From Oscillospiraceae bacterium (GTDB lineage Bacteria; Bacillota; Clostridia; Saccharofermentanales; Saccharofermentanaceae): 64,000 nucleotides of DNA. The notes under the pieces are model-generated. The model was not told where the DNA came from. It did not search any database and worked only from the letters and a program-made list of their open reading frames with translations. Position numbers and translations under genes: made by a program. This document shows, in pieces, positions 7,307 through 16,369 of the stretch. The stretch covers positions 59,211 to 123,210 of the forward strand of contig CADCLV010000001.1 in NCBI GenBank assembly GCA_902802325.1, given 5' to 3'. The first letter of the stretch is position 1; every line of letters starts with the position of its first letter.

Positions 7307-8698
7307 ATGAAAAAGGATACTGCATCCCCGAACGAAGTCAGACGTACTTCCCGGGGCAAGATTTCTACTGCCCCAAATACAACTGAATCCTTACGTGAAC
7401 TCACCCAGAAGAAATACACTCCAAAAGAGGAAGACCCGAAAGATTCTTCTTTCTGGATGCGTATCGCGATCCTGGTACTGGTAGGAGTCGTTGTTCTGGG
7501 CGGACTTTTCGGCGGACTTCTGTATATGGATCAGAGAGGCCAGTTAGAAGAGATCCGTCAATATCTTGCAGCCAATGACAAGGACCGTTCCACTGCGCAG
7601 AAATCCGGAAAATACTATAAGGAAACCAGTGGGAAGCAGAAGGCCTTGAAGGCGCCTGACAACGATTTTCAGGCAAACGGAAATGAGGATGACTTCTCCG
7701 ATGATGCCATCTACCCGGACTACGAAGACGATAGTGACTGGGAGGATACAGATTGGGAAACCGACGACCGGGATGAAGGTTCTTCCGGCCAGAATGGCAA
7801 TCCCGGCGGATATATCCTGAGCGATGGCGCCAAGCATGGTGATCTGTCCGGATATACCATCATCCTCGACCCAGGTCATGGCGGCAGGGATACCGGATGC
7901 GTCTTCCCCTTTAACGATCCGAAATACAACGAATGTGATTTCAATCTCAATATTGCCCTCTCTGTTCGTGATGAACTTTTGTCCCGCGGCGCAACAGTGT
8001 ATCTTTTAAGAAGCGACAACAGCTGGGTATCCCTTTATAACCGGCTGGCTCAGGTACATCTGATCTGCCTGGACATTGCAGAAGCGGAAGGAACTCTTCC
8101 CTTTTCCAAGTCCCGCGCAAATGAACTTCGCAGCCTTCTTCAGACATCGATCGACATTAACGAAGATACTGTCGCGTCCGGCGGCATGGGCATCATGGTC
8201 GGCTCTGGTGTCGGTCCGGACCTTGAAGAATTGTTTGAAATGGAATATAAGATGGATCATGTTCTTTTCCTGTCGATCCATCTGAACTCCAGTGAGAGCC
8301 GGAGCCAGCACGGCACACAGCTCTACTATGTCACGGATGACTCCGTCATCGAAAGTGAGCGGAACCAGCAAAAGACCAATTCAGAATTCAAGCGTTCCGA
8401 TTTCCCGATCCGTGAAGAATACTACGGACGCCATAACGAGGATAACGAACTTCTGGCCTGCTGCGTCTATGACAACATAGTAGGCAACATGCCGCAGCTG
8501 GAGACCAACGGTCACCCGATCAATGCAGATAACTACGCTGTCCTTCGTGAGCATGGTCTCACCGGGGTTCTGATCGAGGTCGCCTTCTTAAGCGATGACA
8601 ATGACCGTAAGCTCCTTCAGTCGGACAGTAACGTACAGACCATTTCCATCTCTATCGGAAACGGAGTCGAGATGTATTTCCAGGAGAAAGGAATTTGA
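7307..8698 (+). CDS. Membrane-anchored N-acetylmuramoyl-L-alanine amidase (paralogue 1)
   Basis: 463 aa. N-terminal cytosolic tail, membrane helix at about 50-74, a very acidic Asp/Glu/Tyr linker (about 118-160), then an Amidase_3 domain from about 180. Zinc ligands H191 (DPGHGG), E209 and H325 (SIHLN) and catalytic E424 (VLIEVAF) are all present. Between the second and third ligand blocks lies an extra segment of about 65-70 residues (about 248-315) not found in minimal AmiC/CwlV enzymes but shared with the next amidase. Predicted to cleave the amide bond between MurNAc and the stem peptide outside the membrane. Confidence 0.9.
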   Translation: MKKDTASPNEVRRTSRGKISTAPNTTESLRELTQKKYTPKEEDPKDSSFWMRIAILVLVGVVVLGGLFGGLLYMDQRGQLEEIRQYLAANDKDRSTAQKSGKYYKETSGKQKALKAPDNDFQANGNEDDFSDDAIYPDYEDDSDWEDTDWETDDRDEGSSGQNGNPGGYILSDGAKHGDLSGYTIILDPGHGGRDTGCVFPFNDPKYNECDFNLNIALSVRDELLSRGATVYLLRSDNSWVSLYNRLAQVHLICLDIAEAEGTLPFSKSRANELRSLLQTSIDINEDTVASGGMGIMVGSGVGPDLEELFEMEYKMDHVLFLSIHLNSSESRSQHGTQLYYVTDDSVIESERNQQKTNSEFKRSDFPIREEYYGRHNEDNELLACCVYDNIVGNMPQLETNGHPINADNYAVLREHGLTGVLIEVAFLSDDNDRKLLQSDSNVQTISISIGNGVEMYFQEKGI

Positions 8699-8718
8699 CA
8701 CTCCTCTGGAAAAAGTGA

Positions 8719-8815
8719 TATATCAGTATAGAAAAAGCCATTCTTTCTTTGCATTTTCCTTAAAACTTGCGGAATAGTAATTTACAAAAAGAAAGAATGG
8801 CTTATACTGGATATA
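8719..8815. repeat. Large imperfect inverted repeat between the two amidase genes
   Basis: Perfect 16-bp arms AAGCCATTCTTTCTTT (8735-8750) and AAAGAAAGAATGGCTT (8788-8803) with a 37-nt spacer. The symmetry continues outward: TATATC-AGTATA (8719-8730) on the left and ATACT-GGATATA to 8815 on the right, with a 4-5 nt insertion in the left arm. No T-run follows, so it is not a standard terminator. The right arm overlaps the predicted promoter of the second amidase. Confidence 0.85.
8781..8808 (+). promoter_or_regulatory. Predicted promoter of the second amidase gene
   Basis: TTTACA (8781-8786), 16-nt spacer, TATACT (8803-8808), inside the right arm of the inverted repeat and 29 nt before the start codon. 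Confidence 0.5.
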
Positions 8816-8836
8816 CACGTAAAAGAGAGGAATGTT

Positions 8837-10024
8837 ATGAATAACAAACAACCCTATCCGGACCATCGCAAGGGCGCAAACAAACCCAATCCAACCCGAA
8901 CCTATTCCCAAACTAGACGCCCGGTCCGGTCCAAATCCGAGATAGCCCGTCGAATATTCATGGCCAAGTGCATCATCTTTCTCGGCCTGGTACTCGTTCT
9001 TGGTGGCGGTGTGTATCTTCTCTGCCGCTCGGGTCTTTTTTCTAAAAAAACCGCATCGCCGACAGAAGTTGTCCTTTCTTCACTTAGCAGCGTAACGTCC
9101 GAAGCGGAAACAACACCACCGGAAGATACCACCCCGGAAGTCACAGAAACGACGGTTCTCCCAGGTGATCTGTCCGGATATTATGTGATCCTCGATCCTG
9201 GTCACGGTGGCTGGGACAGAGGCACAGCCTATCCCTATAACAGCGATCAGAACGAGGAACCGACCTACACCATTAAGATCGCCAATCTTCTTTCCGAAGA
9301 ACTCAAAAGCCGTGGCGCGACAGTTTATGTCACCAGAACTGACGATGAATACTATTCGCTTTATTACCGTATCGCCGAGACACACTTGATCTGCATGGAT
9401 ATCGCTAAAGAAAAGGGCATTCTCCCCTTCTCCGAAGAAAGAGAGCAGGATCTTCGCGAAAAACTGGAAGAAGTAAAGCGCATCAATGACAATTCCTACG
9501 ACAAAGGTGGTATGGGTCTGATGGCCGGTACCGGTGTCGGCGAGGATCTCAAGGCCCTCTTTGAAATGGAATACCAGCTTACAGACGTTGTCTTCATCTC
9601 CATTCATCTCAATGCCGATTACGATGAATCCACCCACGAGCCGGTCGATCATCACGGTATCGAGGTCACCTATGTTACAGATGATTCCGTTAATACCTAT
9701 GAGTCGAAAGAATCGAACAGAACTGCCGGCGCACCTGTCCGCGAAGCTTATAACGGCCGTCCGAACGAGCGTAACCTCATGTTCTGCCAGACCCTTTATG
9801 ACTACATCACCAAGGATACACCGAATCTGAAGTCCAATATGGATAAGCCGGTATATACCGCAAACTGGGCGGTTACCCGTAAGATCGGCCTGACCGGAAC
9901 GCTTCTGGAATTCGGTTTCATCTCGCACGAGACAGACCGTACCATCCTTCAGGACGAAGCCGCACTTAAGGTGGTGTGCAGTTCCATCGGTGATTCTCTC
10001 GCGGAGTATTTCTCGAAGATCTGA
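8837..10024 (+). CDS. Membrane-anchored N-acetylmuramoyl-L-alanine amidase (paralogue 2)
   Basis: 395 aa and collinear with the preceding amidase: basic cytosolic tail, membrane helix about 43-63, Thr/Glu-rich linker (about 72-108), Amidase_3 domain with H123 (DPGHGG), E141, H257 (SIHLN) and catalytic E358 (LLEFGF). The shared insert (about 178-248) carries the common THLICMDIA, GGMGLMAGTGVGEDL and LFEMEY blocks. The linker is not acidic as in paralogue 1. Start ATG follows AGAGAGG. Tandem duplication is the simplest origin; distinct linkers suggest different placement or regulation. Confidence 0.9.
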   Translation: MNNKQPYPDHRKGANKPNPTRTYSQTRRPVRSKSEIARRIFMAKCIIFLGLVLVLGGGVYLLCRSGLFSKKTASPTEVVLSSLSSVTSEAETTPPEDTTPEVTETTVLPGDLSGYYVILDPGHGGWDRGTAYPYNSDQNEEPTYTIKIANLLSEELKSRGATVYVTRTDDEYYSLYYRIAETHLICMDIAKEKGILPFSEEREQDLREKLEEVKRINDNSYDKGGMGLMAGTGVGEDLKALFEMEYQLTDVVFISIHLNADYDESTHEPVDHHGIEVTYVTDDSVNTYESKESNRTAGAPVREAYNGRPNERNLMFCQTLYDYITKDTPNLKSNMDKPVYTANWAVTRKIGLTGTLLEFGFISHETDRTILQDEAALKVVCSSIGDSLAEYFSKI

Positions 10025-10037
10025 TAAGGAGCATCCT

Positions 10038-10850
10038 ATGAATATTGCGGTGATCACCGGAGCCTCTTCCGGCATGGGAGAAGAATTTGCAAAGCAGCTT
10101 TCTTCAGACCGCTTTGCGCATATCGGCGGTCCCTTTGACGAGATCTGGCTTCTTGCCCGTTCCAAAGATAAACTGGATTCTCTGGTAAATGCACTGGGAA
10201 AAGACCATTTCCGGGCCGTACCCTGCGACCTGACGGATAAAGCTTCCGTCGAGTCTTTCGCCGCACTCCTTTCTTCTGAAAAGCCGACTGTCGGTCTTCT
10301 CATCAATAGTGCCGGAATGGGAAAAAACGGACCGTTTTTGTCCCAGTCCGTAGAAGAGACCGATCAGGCTGTTACCCTTAACTGCCGGGCACTTTCAGAA
10401 GTCACCCGGATCGTTCTTCCCTATATGACCCCCAAGGGTGAAAATGCTACCAAAAAAGACCGGCCACGTATTATCAATATTGCCTCTTCAGCAGGTTTTC
10501 TGCCCCAGCCGGGATTTGCCATCTATGCCGCTACCAAGTCTTTCGTCATTTCCTTTTCCCGTGCGCTGAATGTGGAACTGAAAGAGAAAAACATTACAGT
10601 TACCTGCGTTTGTCCCGGCCCCTGTGAGACCAACTTTATCAAGGTCTCGAAAAGCGATCCCAACGCGACATTCACCGGATTTAAATCAAAATTCGTGACC
10701 ACGGTAGATAAACTGATCCCGGCCTCTCTTCGTGCCGCCGGAAAAGGAAAAAGCATGCTGGTCTTCGGCCTCGGGCAGAAGTTTTTGCATCTGGCGTCGA
10801 AGATCGTACCTACTAATTGGATCTTATTTTTCGAACGGAAAATGGTATAA
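10038..10850 (+). CDS. Short-chain dehydrogenase/reductase
   Basis: 270 aa, classical SDR. TGASSGMG (7-14) is the NAD(P)-binding glycine motif, NSAGMG stabilises the central sheet, and Ser plus YAATK gives the catalytic triad region. The C-terminal part resembles membrane-associated SDRs such as YqjQ/DltE-like proteins (NVELKEKNITVTCVCPGP). Start chosen at the ATG 8 nt after AAGGAG, 13 nt after the amidase stop; an upstream in-frame start would overlap the amidase. Substrate unknown. Its stop is 2 nt from the convergent VanZ gene. Confidence 0.9.
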   Translation: MNIAVITGASSGMGEEFAKQLSSDRFAHIGGPFDEIWLLARSKDKLDSLVNALGKDHFRAVPCDLTDKASVESFAALLSSEKPTVGLLINSAGMGKNGPFLSQSVEETDQAVTLNCRALSEVTRIVLPYMTPKGENATKKDRPRIINIASSAGFLPQPGFAIYAATKSFVISFSRALNVELKEKNITVTCVCPGPCETNFIKVSKSDPNATFTGFKSKFVTTVDKLIPASLRAAGKGKSMLVFGLGQKFLHLASKIVPTNWILFFERKMV

Positions 10851-10852
10851 CG

Positions 10853-11746
10853 TCACAGCGAAAAGATGGTCTTCTCTTTTCCTTTTGTGACCTTGCTTCG
10901 TATCGCATCCACCAGTTTTAAAAGCAGAATACCGAGATAGAATCCCGCAACATTCATCCAGAAATCGTCAATATCACATTCACCGATCTTAAAGAAATAC
11001 TGGCAGCCCTCGATCGTTCCCGCCAGAAGAAGCGGGATCAGGTAGAGTATCCACTTCTTCTTTTTCTTCCGCCACCAAAGGCCCAAATAAAAACCTAAAG
11101 GCGTAAGGATCAGAAGATTCCCGAAGAACTGAATGAAGATTCCGTTTTTAAAATGACCTGAACGGATATGGGGCCAGTATGTGGAAAAGGCACCGGTAAA
11201 GGGGATCAGTGTCAGGCTTCTTCTATTTTCAGATGGACTTCTCTGAAAAATAAACAGATCAAGAAGAAGAATCAGATAGATCAGGGAAAACACGATACTG
11301 GAGCAAAGAAAACCGTTCCGGAAAGTCTTTCGGATATGCGGCGCATTCCATTTCTTGTGGGAAAACAGCCGGATCAGTATCGTTACCGTCACGCCGCCAC
11401 ACCACATAAGAAGGACATGAAAGCACCATTCGTAATTCATATGCTTTACGATACGCGTTCCAAGATAACGGTTACGGATGAGATACACAGCCAAATTCCA
11501 GAGAAGTCCGCCGGTCTGAAGAAGGGAACACAGAAGATGGCTTTTTGAGCATAAAAACATCAGGAGCGTCAGTCCCAGTGACGCCAAAAGCAGGAAGCAC
11601 TCTTGGGTCGGAGACAGGAAACGCTCACTGAAATCAATGCAGAATGGATGCAGCACCACTCCCAGAATAAAGAACAGGGAAAGCAGTGCCGGATGCATCT
11701 GCCACGGCTTACGGGAAGCCGCTTTTTTCTTAGTTGTTCGGGCCAT
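10853..11746 (-). CDS. VanZ-family membrane protein
   Basis: 297 aa with a basic N-terminus and several membrane helices. The last third has the VanZ-type pattern: RRSLTLIPFTGAF, a helix FFGNLLILTPLGFYLG, basic WWRKKKKKW, and TIEGCQYFF...DIDDFWMNVAG. VanZ proteins affect glycopeptide sensitivity in some Gram-positives but most members are uncharacterised. The start (ATG at 11746) overlaps the end of the cellulase gene by 17 nt, so translation is probably coupled. Here it ends the long aro operon. Confidence 0.85.
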   Translation of the reverse strand: MARTTKKKAASRKPWQMHPALLSLFFILGVVLHPFCIDFSERFLSPTQECFLLLASLGLTLLMFLCSKSHLLCSLLQTGGLLWNLAVYLIRNRYLGTRIVKHMNYEWCFHVLLMWCGGVTVTILIRLFSHKKWNAPHIRKTFRNGFLCSSIVFSLIYLILLLDLFIFQRSPSENRRSLTLIPFTGAFSTYWPHIRSGHFKNGIFIQFFGNLLILTPLGFYLGLWWRKKKKKWILYLIPLLLAGTIEGCQYFFKIGECDIDDFWMNVAGFYLGILLLKLVDAIRSKVTKGKEKTIFSL

Positions 11747-14546
11747 TCTTCTCGTTCGGATCGATCTTCGGCTTATTGGCTGCCGGACGCATATTCGGCC
11801 GCTTGATGGGTGCATGCTGTACCGGTTCATCTTCTACCGTAGCTGCCGGCTTTGCCCAGATCGGAGTCTCGATTCGGCTCGGGCCCGATGCCCAGGTCGG
11901 CATAAACATTGAGTCTCTCTTTTCCTCGACCGGTTCTACCGGCTTTGCTGCCTCCGGCTTCATAGCTGCTGCCGCTTCTCTTGCCGCAGTTCTTGCCGGG
12001 CCGGAATGGAACGGTGATGGATGGGATACCTGATCTTCCGGATGAACCGGTGCACTTACCTGTGAACGCGCATCCGGACGGCTGATCGGCCTATGCGGGA
12101 TAGGACGCGATACCTGCGCCGGGGCGGCCGGTCTCTCCACCGGCTTACCTGTAAAAGGTGATATTCTCTGATTATCCATTTCGGATACCTCCTCCTTTTT
12201 CACCGGACGATATTTGCCGGCAAATTCATTATTCATACTGGTCATACCCCCAGCAGTATTCGATTCGGTCTGCGGAGTCACCGTATTCGGAAGATTCCGC
12301 TTGAGTCTCTCCGGCAGATAGAAACGGTCGATCAGGCGGTTCCAGTCTTCCGGACGACGGAGATAGAGATAAGCGCAGAACAGGATGAAAAGCAGAAGAA
12401 GCGCAAGGAAAACATAAAGGATCACAAGACCCGGCGTGATGACATTCTTCTTCGACATCAGGTTCTCATAGGTGGGAGCCGGCGTGGGTGCCGGTGTTGT
12501 GGCCGCCACGGTTTCTTCCGGAACCGAAGTCTCTTCCGTAACCGGAACTGTGGTCGTCATTTCCGTTGTGGCCGGGTGAAGCGGTGTAATGGTGCCGGAA
12601 TACTCCGCCAGGGAAATACCATTGTCACCCAGCGGTACAGCATGATCCAAACCGACAAACTTGTCCTGATCCTGCCAGAGTACTTCCTTTACGAACGCGT
12701 ATTTTTCTTCATCCCAGGTCGTAAAATCATCCAGGACCAGTCCGCCGGTATCGCCGGAGTTGGCATTAAAGCACCAGAAAGTGTAATTCAGATATTCCTC
12801 ACCGATCAGCTGTCGAAGGTATGTCATCCAGGTCAGGTTCGGCTCTGTCATGAAGCCTCCCCATTCACCGATAAGGATCGGAGCGATGTTCTCTTCATGG
12901 ATAAAGAGCCAGTTATCTTCCCAGCAATCTTCCTTTAAGGATTCAAATGTATAGTCACCCTCAAACCAGGTCTGGGCAAAGACCGCCGGACCATAGTCAT
13001 GGGGAGAATACACGATCTGCTTATTTCTTTCCGGAGAACCGAAATCGATGGGATAATCCCTTACGCCACGAAGATTGGCGCCCCACCAGTTGAAGTAGTA
13101 GTCATCGTCATTGGTGCTGGAAAAATCACCATTGGCGGAAATATCCTTCGGATAGATCTCGATACCTTCGATCACGATCAAGGCATGGGGATTGGCATCC
13201 AGAACCAGATTTCCGGCTTTCTCCGCCACAAACTTCCAGTTGTAGATCTCTTCGGAGTCATTCCAGATGGCCTTTTCTTCATTAGGCTTACCATGGGGTT
13301 CGTTCTTCAGATCGTAAGCTACGACCGTATCATCATTCTTGTACCGGTTAGCCAGAAATCCCAGACCATCCAGATAATCCTGCAAGGTTATACTGTCTGT
13401 ATACCACAGGTTGGTCATATGGCCCGCAGCATCTGTATTGGCACTATGGATATCGATCATGACCTTGATGCCGTACTTTCTGCAAAGAGAAATGGCGTAG
13501 TCAAAGATCTCCAGACTGTTCATTCCTACCAGTTCCGGATTCGTGGCCTGATTGAAATTCGCCTGAGGGTATTCTCCATATCTCCAGGCCAGCGCCAGTT
13601 CCGCCGAGATCGGAATACGCAGGAGATTGAATCCATGGTCGGCAATGGCTTTCAATGCCTGATCCATGTTTACACTCCAGCATCCGTCAAAGATATTCGT
13701 GCCCGTGTTATAGCCGAACCAGTTGATACCGGTCAGCCAAACCTGGGTCCCGTTCATATCTACGATCTTATTGCCGTCTGTTGTCAGCCAGTCGTCTCCG
13801 TCTGTCGGTTCAACGGAACCAACGCCGGTCTCGGATGTGGATTCCGCAGGTTCAGAAGTCTCAGAAGAAGAATCCGAAGTACCGGCTTCCGGAGTCGGTG
13901 TATTGGCGGCAGGTGTCGGGGTATTCGTATTTCCGGGCGTCGGAGTCGGGGTCGACGTCGCATCCGGAGATGTCGGTGCCGGAGTCGCCGTTGCCGGGAC
14001 AGGTGTGGCTGTCGCCGGAACCGGAGTTGGTGTCGCTTCCGTCGGTCCCGGACCTGGCTTCGGCGGATCCGGTTCAGGTTTGGGCGGGTCAGCCTTTGTC
14101 GGTTCCGGTCCGGGTCCCGGACCAGGTGCCGGCGGATCTGCCTTTTCAAAGACAGGTTTAATGGAGATGTCTCCCGGTCCCGGGGTCCAATCACTGGCAT
14201 TACTTAAGTAACAGCCGGCATTGATGCCTGAATTCGTAGAACCCGCCTCAATCGTTGAGTTCCATTCCTCCGTAGACTTAAATGTCAACGTTCCGCCGGA
14301 AAGAGAAACGGATGCGCACCATTCGCTGCCCAGTGTTGCCTCCGCAGGCACATTCCGGATCGTCACCGTCCAGCCGACGACCTTCTTATTTGTATTATTC
14401 TTGATTGATGTAATGGATACGGTTCCGGATTCGTTTTTGACACTGACGTCTACACCCTCATCCGCATGAACCACGCACAGCGGCGTCACCATGAGAAGGA
14501 TGGTAAGAAGAAGACTTGTAAAATATGTCAGTCTCGTCTTTTGCAC
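11730..14546 (-). CDS. GH5 endoglucanase with C-terminal membrane anchor and long cytosolic tail
   Basis: 938 aa from the GTG at 14546 (GAGGAG 10 nt upstream, 4 nt after the aroQ-CM stop). Order: signal peptide (1-28), a CBM2-like beta domain (about 30-130, two Cys), a Pro/Thr/Glu linker (about 137-250), GH5 catalytic domain (about 252-640) with acid/base E416 in NEP and nucleophile E561 in IGEWGG, a second Thr/Pro linker, one membrane helix (about 704-727), and about 210 residues rich in Pro, Arg and Ala that should be cytosolic. Hydrolyses beta-1,4-glucan at the cell surface. The cytosolic tail is not part of ordinary cellulases. Confidence 0.9.
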   Translation of the reverse strand: MQKTRLTYFTSLLLTILLMVTPLCVVHADEGVDVSVKNESGTVSITSIKNNTNKKVVGWTVTIRNVPAEATLGSEWCASVSLSGGTLTFKSTEEWNSTIEAGSTNSGINAGCYLSNASDWTPGPGDISIKPVFEKADPPAPGPGPGPEPTKADPPKPEPDPPKPGPGPTEATPTPVPATATPVPATATPAPTSPDATSTPTPTPGNTNTPTPAANTPTPEAGTSDSSSETSEPAESTSETGVGSVEPTDGDDWLTTDGNKIVDMNGTQVWLTGINWFGYNTGTNIFDGCWSVNMDQALKAIADHGFNLLRIPISAELALAWRYGEYPQANFNQATNPELVGMNSLEIFDYAISLCRKYGIKVMIDIHSANTDAAGHMTNLWYTDSITLQDYLDGLGFLANRYKNDDTVVAYDLKNEPHGKPNEEKAIWNDSEEIYNWKFVAEKAGNLVLDANPHALIVIEGIEIYPKDISANGDFSSTNDDDYYFNWWGANLRGVRDYPIDFGSPERNKQIVYSPHDYGPAVFAQTWFEGDYTFESLKEDCWEDNWLFIHEENIAPILIGEWGGFMTEPNLTWMTYLRQLIGEEYLNYTFWCFNANSGDTGGLVLDDFTTWDEEKYAFVKEVLWQDQDKFVGLDHAVPLGDNGISLAEYSGTITPLHPATTEMTTTVPVTEETSVPEETVAATTPAPTPAPTYENLMSKKNVITPGLVILYVFLALLLLFILFCAYLYLRRPEDWNRLIDRFYLPERLKRNLPNTVTPQTESNTAGGMTSMNNEFAGKYRPVKKEEVSEMDNQRISPFTGKPVERPAAPAQVSRPIPHRPISRPDARSQVSAPVHPEDQVSHPSPFHSGPARTAAREAAAAMKPEAAKPVEPVEEKRDSMFMPTWASGPSRIETPIWAKPAATVEDEPVQHAPIKRPNMRPAANKPKIDPNEKNGPNN

Positions 14547-14550
14547 TCTC

Positions 14551-15288
14551 TTACTTCTCCTCACTGATCTCTTTCTGTCTCTCCTTGGAAAGACGAAGGA
14601 TCTCCTGCACAAACTGCCGGGCATAGTCACTGTAAGGTTCATCCACTGCCTTTTCAGCCGCAGATAGGATCTCCTGTTCCCTTCCCGGTACATAGATCGC
14701 CGCACCGGACTGTGCCTTGATCTTTGCGATCCGTTCAGAATGCTTCATTCTCCGCTCAAAAAGCACCAGCATTTCTTTATCGATCTCGTTGATCGCTGCT
14801 CTTTCTTCAGAAAGCGGGTCTGCTTCAGAAGATTCAGCCTCATCCGCTTCCTTCGAAAAATACTCACTGACCAGTTCTTCCATAGCCAGAAGATATCCCT
14901 TTACACCCATGCCGCAGAACTGCTTCTTGCAGACAGCTTCGATCACGGATCTGTTTCTGAAATCTTCTCTGTTGTGAATGTCGGAAAGGTGTACTTCCAT
15001 GACCGGGATCTTGATCAGTTCGATCGCATCCCGGATCGCAATACTATAGTGGGTATACGCGCCGGCATTCATGACGATACCGTCGATCCGGCCCATCGAC
15101 ATATGCAGTTTTCTGATAATGGCGGATTCCGATTCCGACTGGAAGCATTCCACTTTCACACCCAGCTCGATGCCCTTGTTCACGCAGGCATTTTCCAGGT
15201 CCTTTAATGTGCCGCTTCCATAATGCTTGGGATCTCTTTTTCCCAGCATCGACAGGTTCGGTCCGTTTACGATCAGAATGGTCTTCAT
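14551..15288 (-). CDS. aroQ: Bifunctional 3-dehydroquinate dehydratase (type II) - chorismate mutase
   Basis: 245 aa, two domains. Residues 1-140 are a type II dehydroquinase (IVNGPNLSMLGKRDPKHYG with Y23; H100 in EVHLSD), which makes 3-dehydroshikimate. After an acidic linker (about 146-158), residues 160-245 form an AroQ-class all-helical chorismate mutase (EIDKEMLVLFERRM, VPGREQEIL), which converts chorismate to prephenate. Start ATG 15288 is preceded by GAGGAG overlapping the aroC stop. The fused mutase supplies the substrate of tyrA, the first gene of the same operon. Confidence 0.92.
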   Translation of the reverse strand: MKTILIVNGPNLSMLGKRDPKHYGSGTLKDLENACVNKGIELGVKVECFQSESESAIIRKLHMSMGRIDGIVMNAGAYTHYSIAIRDAIELIKIPVMEVHLSDIHNREDFRNRSVIEAVCKKQFCGMGVKGYLLAMEELVSEYFSKEADEAESSEADPLSEERAAINEIDKEMLVLFERRMKHSERIAKIKAQSGAAIYVPGREQEILSAAEKAVDEPYSDYARQFVQEILRLSKERQKEISEEK

Positions 15289-15292
15289 TCTC

Positions 15293-16369
15293 TTATTCTC
15301 CTCTTCCCAGGAACGCATCCAGCATAGCCAGTGCCAGGCAGCCTTCCGCTACCGGAAGCGCCCGGGGCACAATACAAGCATCGTGGCGCCCGTGGATCGT
15401 GATCTTCACATTTTCTTTTGTGTCCAGGTTCACCGTATCCTGCTCCTGCCCGATAGACGGTGTCGGCTTGAAAGCCACCTGGGCAAGGATCGGCATACCG
15501 TTACTGATGCCACCTTCAAATCCTCCGCCATGATTCGTGGTCATGCGGAGCTTTCCGTCCTGGAACATCAGGTGGTCATTATTCTCCGAGCCTCTTCTTG
15601 ACGCAACTTCAAAGCCGCTTCCGAAAGAGACTCCCTTGACTGCCGGAACACCGAACATCAGCTGAGCAAAGCTGCTCTCGACCGTGTCCCACATCGGCGA
15701 GCCGATTCCTCCGGGGAACCCGGTCCCCATCACCTCTACTATACCACCGACAGAATCGTTCTCCAACTTCGCTGCCTCGATTTCTTCCCGCATCCGGTCA
15801 GCCACAGCTGTATTTTCCTGCGGAAAAGCACCTTCCTGAGGGATCACCGGGCTTTCTTTTTCTTCCCAGCTGACACCGGAGATCTTTCCGATCCGGATGA
15901 TATGTCCATATACCTCCGCGCCGCAGCGGGCGGAAAGCACCTGCTTCGCAACGGCTCCGGCAAAAAGCACCGGTGCCGTCAGTCTTCCGGAGAAATGTCC
16001 GCTTCCCCGCGGATCATTATTCATCTTATAGCGAAGACGGGCAGTATAGTCCGCATGACCGGGACGGGGCGTCACGGTAAATCCGTCATAATCGGAAGAA
16101 TGCTGGTTGGTATTGAGGATCTCCACAGCCATCGGCGTACCCGTGGTCTTGCCGTTATAGATACCGGACAGGATCGTCGGCAGATCCGACTCTTTTCTCG
16201 TGGTCGAACCGGACTGGCTGCCCGGCGCACGACGCTGCATTTCCTTTATGAGTTTCGACTCATCGATAGAGATTCCGGACGGCAGTCCGTCGATCAGAAC
16301 ACCGATCGCGGGGCCGTGCGATTCTCCATACACACTGATTTTCAAGCGGTTACCCCACGTTGATCCCAT
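15293..16369 (-). CDS. aroC: Chorismate synthase
   Basis: 358 aa, full length. Makes chorismate from EPSP using reduced FMN. Family signatures GESHGPAIGVLIDGLPSG near the N-terminus, the RRAPG segment, GRLTAPVLFAGAVAK and the C-terminal GRHDACIVPRALPVAE are all present. Start overlaps the end of aroA by 20 nt, and the stop is 4 nt before aroQ-CM: a tightly coupled operon. Confidence 0.97.
   Translation of the reverse strand: MGSTWGNRLKISVYGESHGPAIGVLIDGLPSGISIDESKLIKEMQRRAPGSQSGSTTRKESDLPTILSGIYNGKTTGTPMAVEILNTNQHSSDYDGFTVTPRPGHADYTARLRYKMNNDPRGSGHFSGRLTAPVLFAGAVAKQVLSARCGAEVYGHIIRIGKISGVSWEEKESPVIPQEGAFPQENTAVADRMREEIEAAKLENDSVGGIVEVMGTGFPGGIGSPMWDTVESSFAQLMFGVPAVKGVSFGSGFEVASRRGSENNDHLMFQDGKLRMTTNHGGGFEGGISNGMPILAQVAFKPTPSIGQEQDTVNLDTKENVKITIHGRHDACIVPRALPVAEGCLALAMLDAFLGRGE

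Noticed and set aside
12999..14207. 402-codon frame rich in Arg/Gly opposite the cellulase linker
   Set aside because: Arises from the repetitive Pro/Thr/Glu linker codons read in reverse; low complexity and no ribosome site.
13784..14211. Possible tandem-repeat element or phage-like repeat in the cellulase linker
   Set aside because: The repeats are degenerate codons for a Pro/Thr linker within one frame, typical of multidomain cellulases.
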